From Hufsiella ginkgonis (GTDB lineage: Bacteria; Bacteroidota; Bacteroidia; Sphingobacteriales; Sphingobacteriaceae): 64,000 bases of DNA. The stretch's first letter is position 1, and every line of letters begins with the position of its first letter. Shown here in pieces: positions 1 to 7,136 of the stretch. The position numbers and the translations under genes were made by a program. Where the stretch lies: the NCBI RefSeq assembly GCF_009834915.1, contig NZ_WVHS01000001.1, positions 806,001-870,000 of the forward strand. The letters are read 5' to 3'. Below the pieces are notes generated by a model. That model had not been told where the DNA came from and did no database searches. It saw only the letters and a list, made by a program, of their open reading frames with translations.

Positions 1-849
1 ACGGCCTGTGGTAGTGTAAGCGCTGTATATGATTCCTTACCTATTTCAATAACTCAGATTGGTGTTTGTTTAGTTTCCTATCAGGGCCAGCATGGCAGCT
101 ATTCTCACCGGCTATTCAGAAGAGACCTCAGATTCAAGGGTGATGATCCGATAAAGGAAGCGGTTGATTTACTAGAAAGGAGAAGAAGAAGCGATAACGC
201 AGAGGGAAAGACGCAAATGAGCGATCTCGCAATAAGAGGAATTCGTACTTACGCAGAGAGAGCTATCCTTTTAGAGCGAGCTCACTCAACTTGGCTTTTA
301 GGGGCTGGTTCGCCCACTCCGTTTGAGCTAATGACTGGGTTTTGGGCAAGCCGAACGGAGATGAAAGATCGATCAATTGCGCTAATGAAGAAAATGATCT
401 TGGAGCATAAGAGATTTGTTTATGTCCAAAGTAGTGATAGGAGTCTGGAGCTTAAGACCTTTGGTAATGCATTAAACCCCTACGAGTATGTGGTCATCGA
501 TACCCTTGAAGACAGATTGAAGCATATGGTAGAAGTAGGCGGCACACGCAATACTTTTCGTGACTCATATCAAAATTTTGTTCAGGAAGTAGGGCCGAAG
601 ATAGCGTTCGGACTGTATCGCGTGTCGAAGCTTTCATCCCCAAGAATCTTCTATTGCCACGTGGACCATATTTATACAGCAGCGCACATTGCCATGGCCG
701 ACAGCGCTCTTCAAATGCATTTAGGCTCACCAATGCTGCTTGATCTGGCAGATAGCCTCTGTAAAACAGCATTTGGCAAAAGCGACTTTGTCGCATCAAT
801 TGAGCAAGCATATGCGAAGGCAGAGGTGGTAGTTAATATTAACAAATAA
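1..849 (+). CDS. NurA-like nuclease domain protein (5' partial)
   Basis: The reading frame is open from the first base of the window through the stop at 847-849, so the ATG at 217 is probably internal and the gene starts upstream. The visible 282 residues include a TPFELMTGFW segment, a long helical middle and a C-terminal LLDLADSLCK segment, which resemble the later part of NurA 5'-3' nuclease domains. The catalytic N-terminal aspartate region would lie outside the window. The HerA-type ATPase gene starts 4 bases after the stop, the standard NurA-HerA arrangement; in archaea the pair resects DNA ends, and in bacteria such pairs occur in defence loci. The NurA assignment rests on context as much as on sequence. 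Confidence 0.6.
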   Translation, partial: TACGSVSAVYDSLPISITQIGVCLVSYQGQHGSYSHRLFRRDLRFKGDDPIKEAVDLLERRRRSDNAEGKTQMSDLAIRGIRTYAERAILLERAHSTWLLGAGSPTPFELMTGFWASRTEMKDRSIALMKKMILEHKRFVYVQSSDRSLELKTFGNALNPYEYVVIDTLEDRLKHMVEVGGTRNTFRDSYQNFVQEVGPKIAFGLYRVSKLSSPRIFYCHVDHIYTAAHIAMADSALQMHLGSPMLLDLADSLCKTAFGKSDFVASIEQAYAKAEVVVNINK

Positions 850-853
850 GCTT

Positions 854-2689
854 ATGGAAGAATTGGAACAAGATCCCTCAGAACAAGATGTTATTATGAA
901 CACGCTTAATGCGGAGATTGATAATAATGGGGGCCCCTGGGAAGAAGATGAAAATTGTAAGAACGCTGACGGCATGACTATGTTCGACTTGCCAGGAAGC
1001 CAGGATAATTTATTGACAATCCTCTTGCCCAAAAAGAACATTCGAAATATTGGCGCTCACTCACTTCTCGAAATACGTAGCAGAACAACTCAGAATGGCG
1101 GAGATGGTAGAATTTATAGAGGAATTGTTGTAGCCGGGCCGTTTCATGAGCCAGATGGAATTCGTGCTGATGCTCACATGATGGTCACCACAACAATTAA
1201 TGGTGCGATATTTATGCCTAATTTTCATGGGAAGGTTCAAGTCGAATTATTAGGAGAAATGGCAGGCGATGTAATGATGCCGCCACGATTCAGGCCATTG
1301 CCTAACAGTCCAGTGTTTGTTTTGAGTAAAGAGGAGACAGCAAAAGCATTAAAGGTTGATGCTGAGCCTGGAATAACGCTAGGTGTAGCGATTGGACATG
1401 ACGATATTGAAGTTAAAATTCCATCGGATAAAAAAACAGTCATCCCAAGACATATTGGCATCCTTGGTACGACTGGCGGAGGAAAATCCACTACTGTTTC
1501 TGGCTTAATGAGTCAATTTCAAAAGAAAGGTATTGCAACGATAGTCATAGATACAGAAGGTGAGTACACTCATATTGATAAACCAGCGTCCGATGAGAAA
1601 ATGAAAATGCTACTGAAAAGGCGCGGGCTGAAAACCGAAGAAGCGCTAATTACGGTCTATCACCTTATTAATCGAAAAACGAGGGCAGAGAAACCTACTC
1701 CTACTAAAGAGTTTACTCTCAGCTTTTCATCGTTATCGCCGTACGCGATAGCTGACTTACTAGGATTAACAGAGGCACAATATATTCGATTCTTCAAAAC
1801 ATATGATGCAGCAAAAAGAGTTTTAAGAGATTTGCAGCTCTTTCCGAAGAAAGGACAAGAGACACAAGCTCTAGAAATCGATGAATTCGATACTGGCTAC
1901 CCGCAAATTACCATTTCACTATTGACGGATGTTGCCGGCATGATGCTCGATTCGGTGTCTCAAGGAACAACGACCTCGATTGTCCGTAATGATTTTATAA
2001 AAGGGAGCAAAGAAAGAATTAGCCCAACAATTGCATCTTTTGTGAAAGGCGTTGATAGCGAAAGTAGCTGGAAAGCATTACTTGCAAAACTATGGCAACT
2101 AGATAGAACGAAGATTTTTGATACTCCCGGAGCTAATCCGATATCTTTTTCCGAGCTTATTAAACCGGGAAGTTTGACAATAATTGATTTGAGCGATTCT
2201 GATTCTACGCTAATAAATAATATTGTCATTGCCAATCTCCTTCGCGGGTTACAAGTTGTCCAAGAACAGGCCTACAATGAGGCAGTAGCTAAAAACAAGC
2301 AACCTACACCGGTATCGATCATTATCGAAGAAGCCCACGAGTTTTTGTCTAAAGAGCGAATTGGCAAAATGTCGAACTTGTTTCAACAAGTCGCTCGGAT
2401 TGCTCGTCGGGGTCGCAAGCGCTGGTTGGGGCTAGTATTCGTCACTCAGTTGCCGCAACATTTACCAGATGAGGTGTTGGGGCTAATCAATAGTTTTATT
2501 CTACACAAAATCAGCGACGCAAATGTTGTTAGCCAACTTAAAAGATCTATTGGAGGGGTAGATCAAGGCCTATGGAATAGGCTTCCTAGCTTAGCACCCG
2601 GTCAAGCCATCGTATGTGCACCGAGCTTATCAAGATCTATGCTAGTAGCAATCGACCCCTCTCCATGCAAACTACTTATGGTCGATTAA
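854..2689 (+). CDS. HerA-type DUF87 ATPase / DNA translocase
   Basis: This 611-residue protein has a HAS-barrel-like N-terminal part (about 50-190), a Walker A motif GTTGGGKST near residue 205 followed by VIDTEGEY, and a Walker B motif SIIIEEAHEF near residue 488, then ARIARRGRKRWLG and VTQLP, all typical of the HerA/FtsK family of hexameric DNA pumps. It directly follows the NurA-like gene (4-base gap) and is probably translated with it. HerA would drive DNA through or onto its partner nuclease. Position on a mobile element beside other defence-type genes suggests antiphage or anti-plasmid function instead of housekeeping repair; this is inference. Base composition is AT-rich compared with the chromosome. 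Confidence 0.85.
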   Translation: MEELEQDPSEQDVIMNTLNAEIDNNGGPWEEDENCKNADGMTMFDLPGSQDNLLTILLPKKNIRNIGAHSLLEIRSRTTQNGGDGRIYRGIVVAGPFHEPDGIRADAHMMVTTTINGAIFMPNFHGKVQVELLGEMAGDVMMPPRFRPLPNSPVFVLSKEETAKALKVDAEPGITLGVAIGHDDIEVKIPSDKKTVIPRHIGILGTTGGGKSTTVSGLMSQFQKKGIATIVIDTEGEYTHIDKPASDEKMKMLLKRRGLKTEEALITVYHLINRKTRAEKPTPTKEFTLSFSSLSPYAIADLLGLTEAQYIRFFKTYDAAKRVLRDLQLFPKKGQETQALEIDEFDTGYPQITISLLTDVAGMMLDSVSQGTTTSIVRNDFIKGSKERISPTIASFVKGVDSESSWKALLAKLWQLDRTKIFDTPGANPISFSELIKPGSLTIIDLSDSDSTLINNIVIANLLRGLQVVQEQAYNEAVAKNKQPTPVSIIIEEAHEFLSKERIGKMSNLFQQVARIARRGRKRWLGLVFVTQLPQHLPDEVLGLINSFILHKISDANVVSQLKRSIGGVDQGLWNRLPSLAPGQAIVCAPSLSRSMLVAIDPSPCKLLMVD

Positions 2690-2726
2690 CAAACGTTTTC
2701 AAAACATTGTCGAACTTCCTATAAAA

Positions 2727-2773
2727 CCCTGGAATAGTATATCAGTAGCGAATCCTACTACTATTTTCCAGGG
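2727..2773 (+). terminator. Stem-loop after herA
   Basis: CCCTGGAATAGTA at 2727-2739 pairs with TACTATTTTCCAGGG at 2759-2773 apart from a two-base bulge, and AGTAG/CTACT forms an inner stem. There is no T-tract after it, so it may be an attenuator or RNA-processing site between herA and the next small gene, not a full terminator. Confidence 0.4.
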
Positions 2774-2820
2774 AGATACCCACACTCCCGGCTTTGTGGG
2801 TAAACTTAATCCAGATAGTT

Positions 2821-2982
2821 ATGCCAATAGGTAGAACAGCTCGGACAGGAGAAAGCTGTCCTGAAAGTGGAGTTTGGAAAGTGCAAGGGACACCAAGCAC
2901 AACAGCTCCGATTGCTCGCGGTAATCGTATGCCCCCTTATGACGGCAAAGCGGTTACATGGATTTTAATCCAGCTCGCTTAA
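2821..2982 (+). CDS. 53-aa conserved-looking small protein
   Basis: The ORF from ATG 2821 encodes 53 residues with a regular pattern: GESCPESGVW near the start, then GNRMPPYDGKAVTW and a short tail. The arrangement of G-x-x-C-P-x-S-G-x-W, then G-x-x-M-P, then W looks like a folded mini-domain of two beta-rich halves (the pattern recalls YjzC-type small proteins), and not random translation. An upstream in-frame TTG at 2794 exists, but the ATG gives the tidier product. It lies 131 bases after herA in the same orientation and ends inside the stem of a strong terminator, so it may be the last gene of the NurA-HerA operon. Function is unknown. Confidence 0.55.
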   Translation: MPIGRTARTGESCPESGVWKVQGTPSTTAPIARGNRMPPYDGKAVTWILIQLA

Positions 2983-3010
2983 ATAAAGGGAGCGAAAGCT
3001 CCCTTTATTT
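2981..3010 (+). terminator. Strong intrinsic terminator
   Basis: A 13-bp perfect stem (AAATAAAGGGAGC / GCTCCCTTTATTT) with a GAAA loop, followed by a T-rich stretch. The stem starts within the stop codon of the 53-aa gene. Because the stem has A-rich and T-rich feet it could also act on the opposite strand for the Fic gene that ends at 3061. Confidence 0.85.
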
Positions 3011-3060
3011 TTAAAATTCGGTCAGGAAATCATATATCCTTCGCTGCAAAAATACTCCAC

Positions 3061-4616
3061 TTAGTCAATCCTGTCAAGATTTGCCACCGGCCGCCCTTCC
3101 ATATTCTGCAAAACAAGTTCCCCTATAAATTCCGCAAAGGGCGCAATATTATTTTCTACACTAGCCTTCTCCAACGTCGTCATATACCGCTCCCGCTTTC
3201 CTACCGGGATCACCGTCCAAAGATACCCTCCCGAAGCGAGCATTGCATTCATGAGAAACCTCCCCATTCTCCCATTCCCATCCATATAAGGATGAATAAA
3301 TACAAAGATGAAATGTCCCAGCACTGCCCTAACAGATGCTTCGGGCTCTTCGTCGAGCAGTTCAAACAACACCGGCATGGCATCTTTCATCGCATCGACA
3401 GGCAATGGTGTATGCTTAGATCCTCCGATATATACCTGGCTGCTGCGATAGCCAGCAAGATCCGATAGCTTCAATCTCCCGGCTGCCACACTGGGATCGA
3501 ATAGTTCGGTAAACCATTTCGCATGGTCTCTGTTGATAACAGAGCCGGAATTGGCTCCATCGAGAATTTTGCTGATAGACTCTTTTACCCTCTGAAACGC
3601 CAGCCAATAGCCACGAGCCGCCATCGCATCACGTTGCTTTTTATCAGCTTCATCGGCGTCCTTGTCCCATTTGCCGCTGCTCACACGTTCTATCAACTCG
3701 GGCGTTACCCGGTACCGCTCGATAGATAACGAGTGATAGGCATCTGTTAGGTAAATATCATCAACCAGCTGGAGGTAGTTGGCCACGTTCTTAGGCAGCC
3801 CGGGAGCTTTCGGAAATTTGTTGATTACTACTTCCCTCATTTCTTGCCAAAGGAACTTAATCCTGTTTACCGCTGGAGAACGTTCGCGTGAAGAGAGATT
3901 CACCTGGAGCCGGTATTCAAACGGATCGGATTCACGTATCGCATAATCAGCGCCTTTCATGGTGTCGATGATGCCATTGGCGATCTTTTCCCTGGCGATA
4001 TTACGAAAAGCGCCGGCTAGCCTGCCGGCAATGGTGGTATGACCGTTTTCCAGTAATACAGGAAGCAGCTCGGAAGAATCCCGGATCATGGAAAGCGTAG
4101 TGCGGCCATCGACAGGCTTCCTGGTGAAAATGCTGGCTGATGAATAGATCAGCGAAGCTTGTAACGTATACATCCTGATGCCATTCTGTATAATTCGCAA
4201 ATCCGGATCAGGTAACTCGCCTTTCAAGTTGAATAGCGAGGTGTTGTGCTGAAACGGAGTTATCGTGTTGCTCGCATCCGGTGACCGAATAACTAGCTGA
4301 TTGGGGACTGTCCAGTTTCCTGCATGAATTAGCAAGCTCTGCTCTGGAGAAATGACCCAATTGTCCCCGTATTTATATCCCAGAAATTGGAGCAGAAACC
4401 CCAATAAGAACGAAACCAAGCGGTGTTATCTATTTCATCAGGGCTAGAAGGAATGTACCAACCCTTAATTACCTTGGTAAGAAATCCCTTCTTAGCTAGT
4501 AGGGCACGTTGCGATTTATTTGGGGCCTCGGAAATGCCTATTGCAACAACGCCTTTATCCATCGCTATTTTCAACGCGCTAAGCGCTTCCGCAAATTTTT
4601 CTCGAGGCGTCGCCAT
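3061..4616 (-). pseudogene. AbiEi-N/Fic domain protein, frameshifted
   Basis: Two overlapping frames together read as one Fic-family protein. The upstream frame (ATG at 4616) gives MATPREKFAEALS... with an AbiEi-like winged-helix segment ending in KGWYIPSSPDEIDNTAW. The downstream frame (to 3061) continues with YKYGDNWVISPEQSLL and contains an intact Fic motif HPYMDGNGRMGR, which in this family binds ATP for AMPylation of target proteins. The downstream frame has stops just before 4419 and only a TTG as possible start, which argues against a separate gene. The switch is a -1 shift near 4375-4395, consistent with one lost base. It may be a true loss, a sequencing error or programmed frameshifting. 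The full protein would be about 515 residues. Confidence 0.75.
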
Positions 4617-4655
4617 GTTATTTCGTCATGAATACGCTTAATCACGCGTACTGTC

Positions 4656-4692
4656 ACAATTATAATCGTTTGTGCTATTACAATTATAATCG
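4656..4692 (-). promoter_or_regulatory. Direct-repeat operator candidate upstream of the Fic gene
   Basis: The 13-mer ACAATTATAATCG occurs exactly twice, at 4656-4668 and 4680-4692, with a 24-bp period (about two helical turns). It lies 40-76 bases upstream of the Fic-gene start, between it and the end of the mobB-like gene. AbiEi-type winged-helix proteins bind their own promoters, so autoregulation is plausible but inferred. Confidence 0.45.
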
Positions 4693-4703
4693 ATCCAATA
4701 ATT

Positions 4704-5660
4704 CTACATCCTCATCCCTGGCCGCTTCTTTTTCCGCTTTCCTTTCTTATAAAACCCGTTCGGCACAAAACCATCATCATGCTGGTTATTTAGCATACTA
4801 CCTAAAAAGTTGGTGGCTGGATTAGGCTGTAGATAACCTGCCTTCGGCTTTTCAAGGTAGTTTGTATATTTTGGGGCCATGCCAATATTCTGCTTTGCCC
4901 GTTGCTTCCTGACGCGATCATGAACGATCTTCTCCGCATACAAATCTATCCGCTCTTTCAAATTCCCTTTCTTCTGCGTATTCGCATACCCAAACGTATC
5001 CTTCAATTTCCGATCAAACCTGAACAGCCCATCAAACACCTGCTCCCCTGAATTCTTAAATGTCGACCGGTCGAACTGGCCAACTTTTAGTGAATGTTCC
5101 GTATTGCGCCCTCTCGAATTATTCATAGGGCTTAGCTTGATTTTATTGGTGACATCCTTCCGGCTCACAATCACCTGGAGATGCAGATGCTCACCCTCCT
5201 TCCGCTCGCCACGCTTCCGGGTGCCGTTTTTCACTTCAGGGTCTTTATGCGTGTAATACCGGTATCGCTCTAGCTTTCCGAACCAAAGCAGATCTTTGCT
5301 ACTTTCAATACCAGCGCGTTTAAAGTTGCGGGCATATTCATTCATCACGGCCACGGCATATTCCTTAAGTCTGGCTTCCATACCCTCATCGCCGTATAAT
5401 TCTTTCAGATGTTTGAGTTCCTTTTCGCTCGGACTGATATTCACCAGGAAAAACTTCGACTCGTTCCTTCCCAGCTTGGCGACGTTATTATCCAGCCGGT
5501 TTTTTACCTCGTATGACTGGATATCAATTCCGCTATGGTTAAACCACCGTTCCGTCGTTCGCGCCAGATCCAGCCGGTTCTCCTTGTCAAGGTAGTGAAC
5601 CAGCTCGCCGCTGCTGCCTTTGTTGTTCGCCGTTTCGGTATCAGTTATATTGATGAACAT
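4704..5660 (-). CDS. MobB/BtgB-like mobilization protein (DUF5712)
   Basis: This 318-residue basic protein starts MFINITDTETANNKGSSGEL and contains GEHLHLQVIVSRKD, a His-hydrophobic-His strand like the metal-binding motif of relaxases, in a DUF5712/BtgB-type protein of Bacteroidetes mobilizable elements. The C-terminus is a run of Lys/Arg. Such proteins act with a BtgA partner at oriT to nick and lead one DNA strand into a recipient. It starts 6 bases after the upstream btgA-like gene and is surely co-transcribed. Which Tyr attacks the DNA cannot be fixed by eye; several tyrosines sit near residues 130-140. Confidence 0.8.
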   Translation of the reverse strand: MFINITDTETANNKGSSGELVHYLDKENRLDLARTTERWFNHSGIDIQSYEVKNRLDNNVAKLGRNESKFFLVNISPSEKELKHLKELYGDEGMEARLKEYAVAVMNEYARNFKRAGIESSKDLLWFGKLERYRYYTHKDPEVKNGTRKRGERKEGEHLHLQVIVSRKDVTNKIKLSPMNNSRGRNTEHSLKVGQFDRSTFKNSGEQVFDGLFRFDRKLKDTFGYANTQKKGNLKERIDLYAEKIVHDRVRKQRAKQNIGMAPKYTNYLEKPKAGYLQPNPATNFLGSMLNNQHDDGFVPNGFYKKGKRKKKRPGMRM

Positions 5661-5666
5661 GGCGGA

Positions 5667-6218
5667 TCACAAGTCGTCGATGAGTTTTACGGTTCGCTGA
5701 TTTAACTCCTGCACGGATTTGGGAGAAAGCACCGCATTGATATTTTCCCTCGCCTTGATGTAATGTTCCAGGAGGACTAGAAACTTTTGTTTCAGCAAAT
5801 CCTTACCGTCTAGCCTATTCGCGATTTCTTTTAGGACCCGGTTAGTGTCGTCGGAACGCTGAACCTGTACGGCTTGATTTTGCAGTATCGTGTTATTTGC
5901 CTGGATCACCTGGGAGTTAAACGCATTTAAAATCCGCTCTAGAGTCTTAAGGCTCAGTTCAACCTCTTGCTTTATAGGGATCAGCATAGTATTTTCCTGC
6001 GTCTTGATGAAACCGATATATTTTTCGTGATTGGCTACGAGGGCGTTTTTGAGGACTTCATCGTTAATGTCTTTCGGATCCTTCTTTGTCCGGTAGAAAT
6101 ATTCGACCATTTGCTCGAAGAAAAGCAGCTTCGTTCTGCCATGTTTATTGGCTAACTTCTCCAGTTTCTCGTTCACCCTGGCTGGAAACCGAATTGATTT
6201 TTCGTGCGTTGTACTCAT
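5667..6218 (-). CDS. BfmA/BtgA-like mobilization protein
   Basis: The 183-residue protein begins with a ribbon-helix-helix-like segment (KSIRFPARVNEKLEKLANKHGRTK), typical of BtgA/BfmA accessory proteins that bind oriT DNA, followed by a long helical region (about 60-180) likely to form a coiled coil. It is the first gene of the mobilization operon. Palindromic sites with GTATAC cores lie directly upstream (6237-6309), which are good candidates for its own binding sites and for autoregulation. The start ATG at 6218 is clear, with no other upstream in-frame start needed. Confidence 0.8.
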   Translation of the reverse strand: MSTTHEKSIRFPARVNEKLEKLANKHGRTKLLFFEQMVEYFYRTKKDPKDINDEVLKNALVANHEKYIGFIKTQENTMLIPIKQEVELSLKTLERILNAFNSQVIQANNTILQNQAVQVQRSDDTNRVLKEIANRLDGKDLLKQKFLVLLEHYIKARENINAVLSPKSVQELNQRTVKLIDDL

Positions 6219-6236
6219 AGCTTAGTGTACCTATTG

Positions 6237-6309
6237 AGTATACCCATCGGTATACTGTTTTCGTCCTAATGATGGTTTAAAAGCGCTAACGTATACCCGG
6301 AGTATACGT
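6237..6309. promoter_or_regulatory. Two GTATAC-core palindromes upstream of the btgA-like gene
   Basis: AGTATACC-4-GGTATACT at 6237-6256 is a perfect inverted repeat, and ACGTATAC-5-GTATACGT at 6289-6309 is a second. Both share the GTATAC core and lie 19-91 bases upstream of the start at 6218. They probably bind the ribbon-helix-helix protein encoded there and may be part of oriT. Confidence 0.55.
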
Positions 6310-6334
6310 AAAACGCCGTTTCCCTGCGTAGCAG

Positions 6335-6393
6335 GCAAGCAAGTCGGGCTCTGCCCGACTTCCGCTTGCTCCTTTTCCTTTAGGGGAAAAGGA
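6335..6393. other. Paired strong hairpins, candidate oriT region
   Basis: The first hairpin pairs GCAAGC+AAGTCGGGC (6335-6349) with GCCCGACTT..GCTTGC (6353-6369). The second pairs TCCTTTTCC (6370-6378) with GGAAAAGGA (6385-6393). They abut each other upstream of the mobilization genes and downstream of the HTH gene. Dense inverted repeats beside btgA-type genes are usual for oriT; the nick site is not identifiable here. Confidence 0.45.
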
Positions 6394-6449
6394 CTTCGCC
6401 GCCATACAACGCGGGTGCTGATACGTAATCCTCCGGGTGTTATTCGGTT

Positions 6450-6725
6450 TCATTGCCGGTAGTTGCTTTCGAGTAGTTTGCGGATGTCTTCGTGCTTGTA
6501 ATACATGAGTCCCCCGATCTTGGTATAAGGTAAGGTGCCGTTGATCCGCAGCGTTTGCAAAGTGCCTGGTGAGATGCCCAATAGCTTGCGGACCTCGTAG
6601 CTTTTGAGCCACTCCTTAAACTCCGGCTTCTTACCTGGGTGAACGCCTAATCTCCGTAATTCGGTTAGCAACTCGTTCTTGAACTGCTCCATGTCTTCTC
6701 TGGTTAAAAATTCGATGGCTGGCAT
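6450..6725 (-). CDS. Excisionase-like helix-turn-helix protein
   Basis: This 91-residue protein carries a MerR-like winged HTH (HTH_17 type): KSYEVRKLLGISPGTLQTLR followed by GTLPYTKIGGLMYYKHEDI. That is the pattern of the small DNA-binding proteins (Xis/RteR-like recombination directionality factors) beside integrases in Bacteroidetes elements. The N-terminal 35 residues are acidic and helical. It lies upstream of the mobilization genes in the same orientation, separated by about 230 bases of palindromic DNA. Excision or regulatory function is inferred from family and context. Confidence 0.75.
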   Translation of the reverse strand: MPAIEFLTREDMEQFKNELLTELRRLGVHPGKKPEFKEWLKSYEVRKLLGISPGTLQTLRINGTLPYTKIGGLMYYKHEDIRKLLESNYRQ

Positions 6726-7136
6726 GATGTATTGTTTTATAGGTTATTAAATGTCGGAGGGCTTCCCCTCCATGTTGTTTACTTCGCAAATGAAAAGCAT
6801 CCACCGAAACGGCATTGACAATCCGGTACCGGATCCTGTAGGATTTATCCTGCTCTTCCCGGGAACGAAGTAACGGTGATCTTTAAAGGTGGATTGACAA
6901 GCACTCCCCCGGAGCCGGTATGATTTCTTTGCTTTCCTGTTCAAAGGAATGGGCTGAAAAAAACAATCCTTCCCAAGCAGGGATGACCTTGGGAAGGATT
7001 GTTGCTACTATTGAAGCAAAGAAAGAGGGGTATGAAAGGATGGGATTGATAAGCACGTGGGTGCTTGTCAACGGTACCGCCATTGAAGACATTTATTGAC
7101 GACATTATTTATTAGGTAAGATTATCTTTAACCACG
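6726..7136. other. 411-bp gene-free region with nested inverted repeats
   Basis: I see no convincing gene here. Three inverted-repeat pairs are nested around one centre near 6982: TTGACAAGCAC (about 6893) with GTGCTTGTCAA (about 7061), TTTCTTTGCT (about 6922) with AGCAAAGAAA (about 7013), and the 15-bp stem of the terminator at 6957-7002. The region also holds the promoter of the SIR2 gene. A 69-codon reverse ORF (6883-7092) runs straight through the terminator and is not credible as a whole. Confidence 0.5.
6957..7002 (-). terminator. Intrinsic terminator with no obvious upstream gene
   Basis: A perfect 15-bp stem (ACAATCCTTCCCAAG 6963-6977 with its complement 6988-7002) is followed on the minus strand by seven T (6957-6963). 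It would end a minus-strand transcript begun between about 7010 and 7136, where no good gene exists, so it may mark a small RNA. Confidence 0.75.

Noticed and set aside
6286-6612. 108-codon minus-strand ORF overlapping the HTH gene
   Set aside because: It is the alternative frame of the HTH gene plus the palindromic region; its composition is Arg/His-rich and not protein-like.
6747-6944. 65-codon minus-strand ORF between the HTH gene and the terminator
   Set aside because: No start context, no domain-like pattern and it lies in a region of inverted repeats.
6883-7092. 69-codon minus-strand ORF beginning MSSMAVPLTSTH
   Set aside because: It runs through a strong intrinsic terminator on its own strand, so it could not be transcribed in full.
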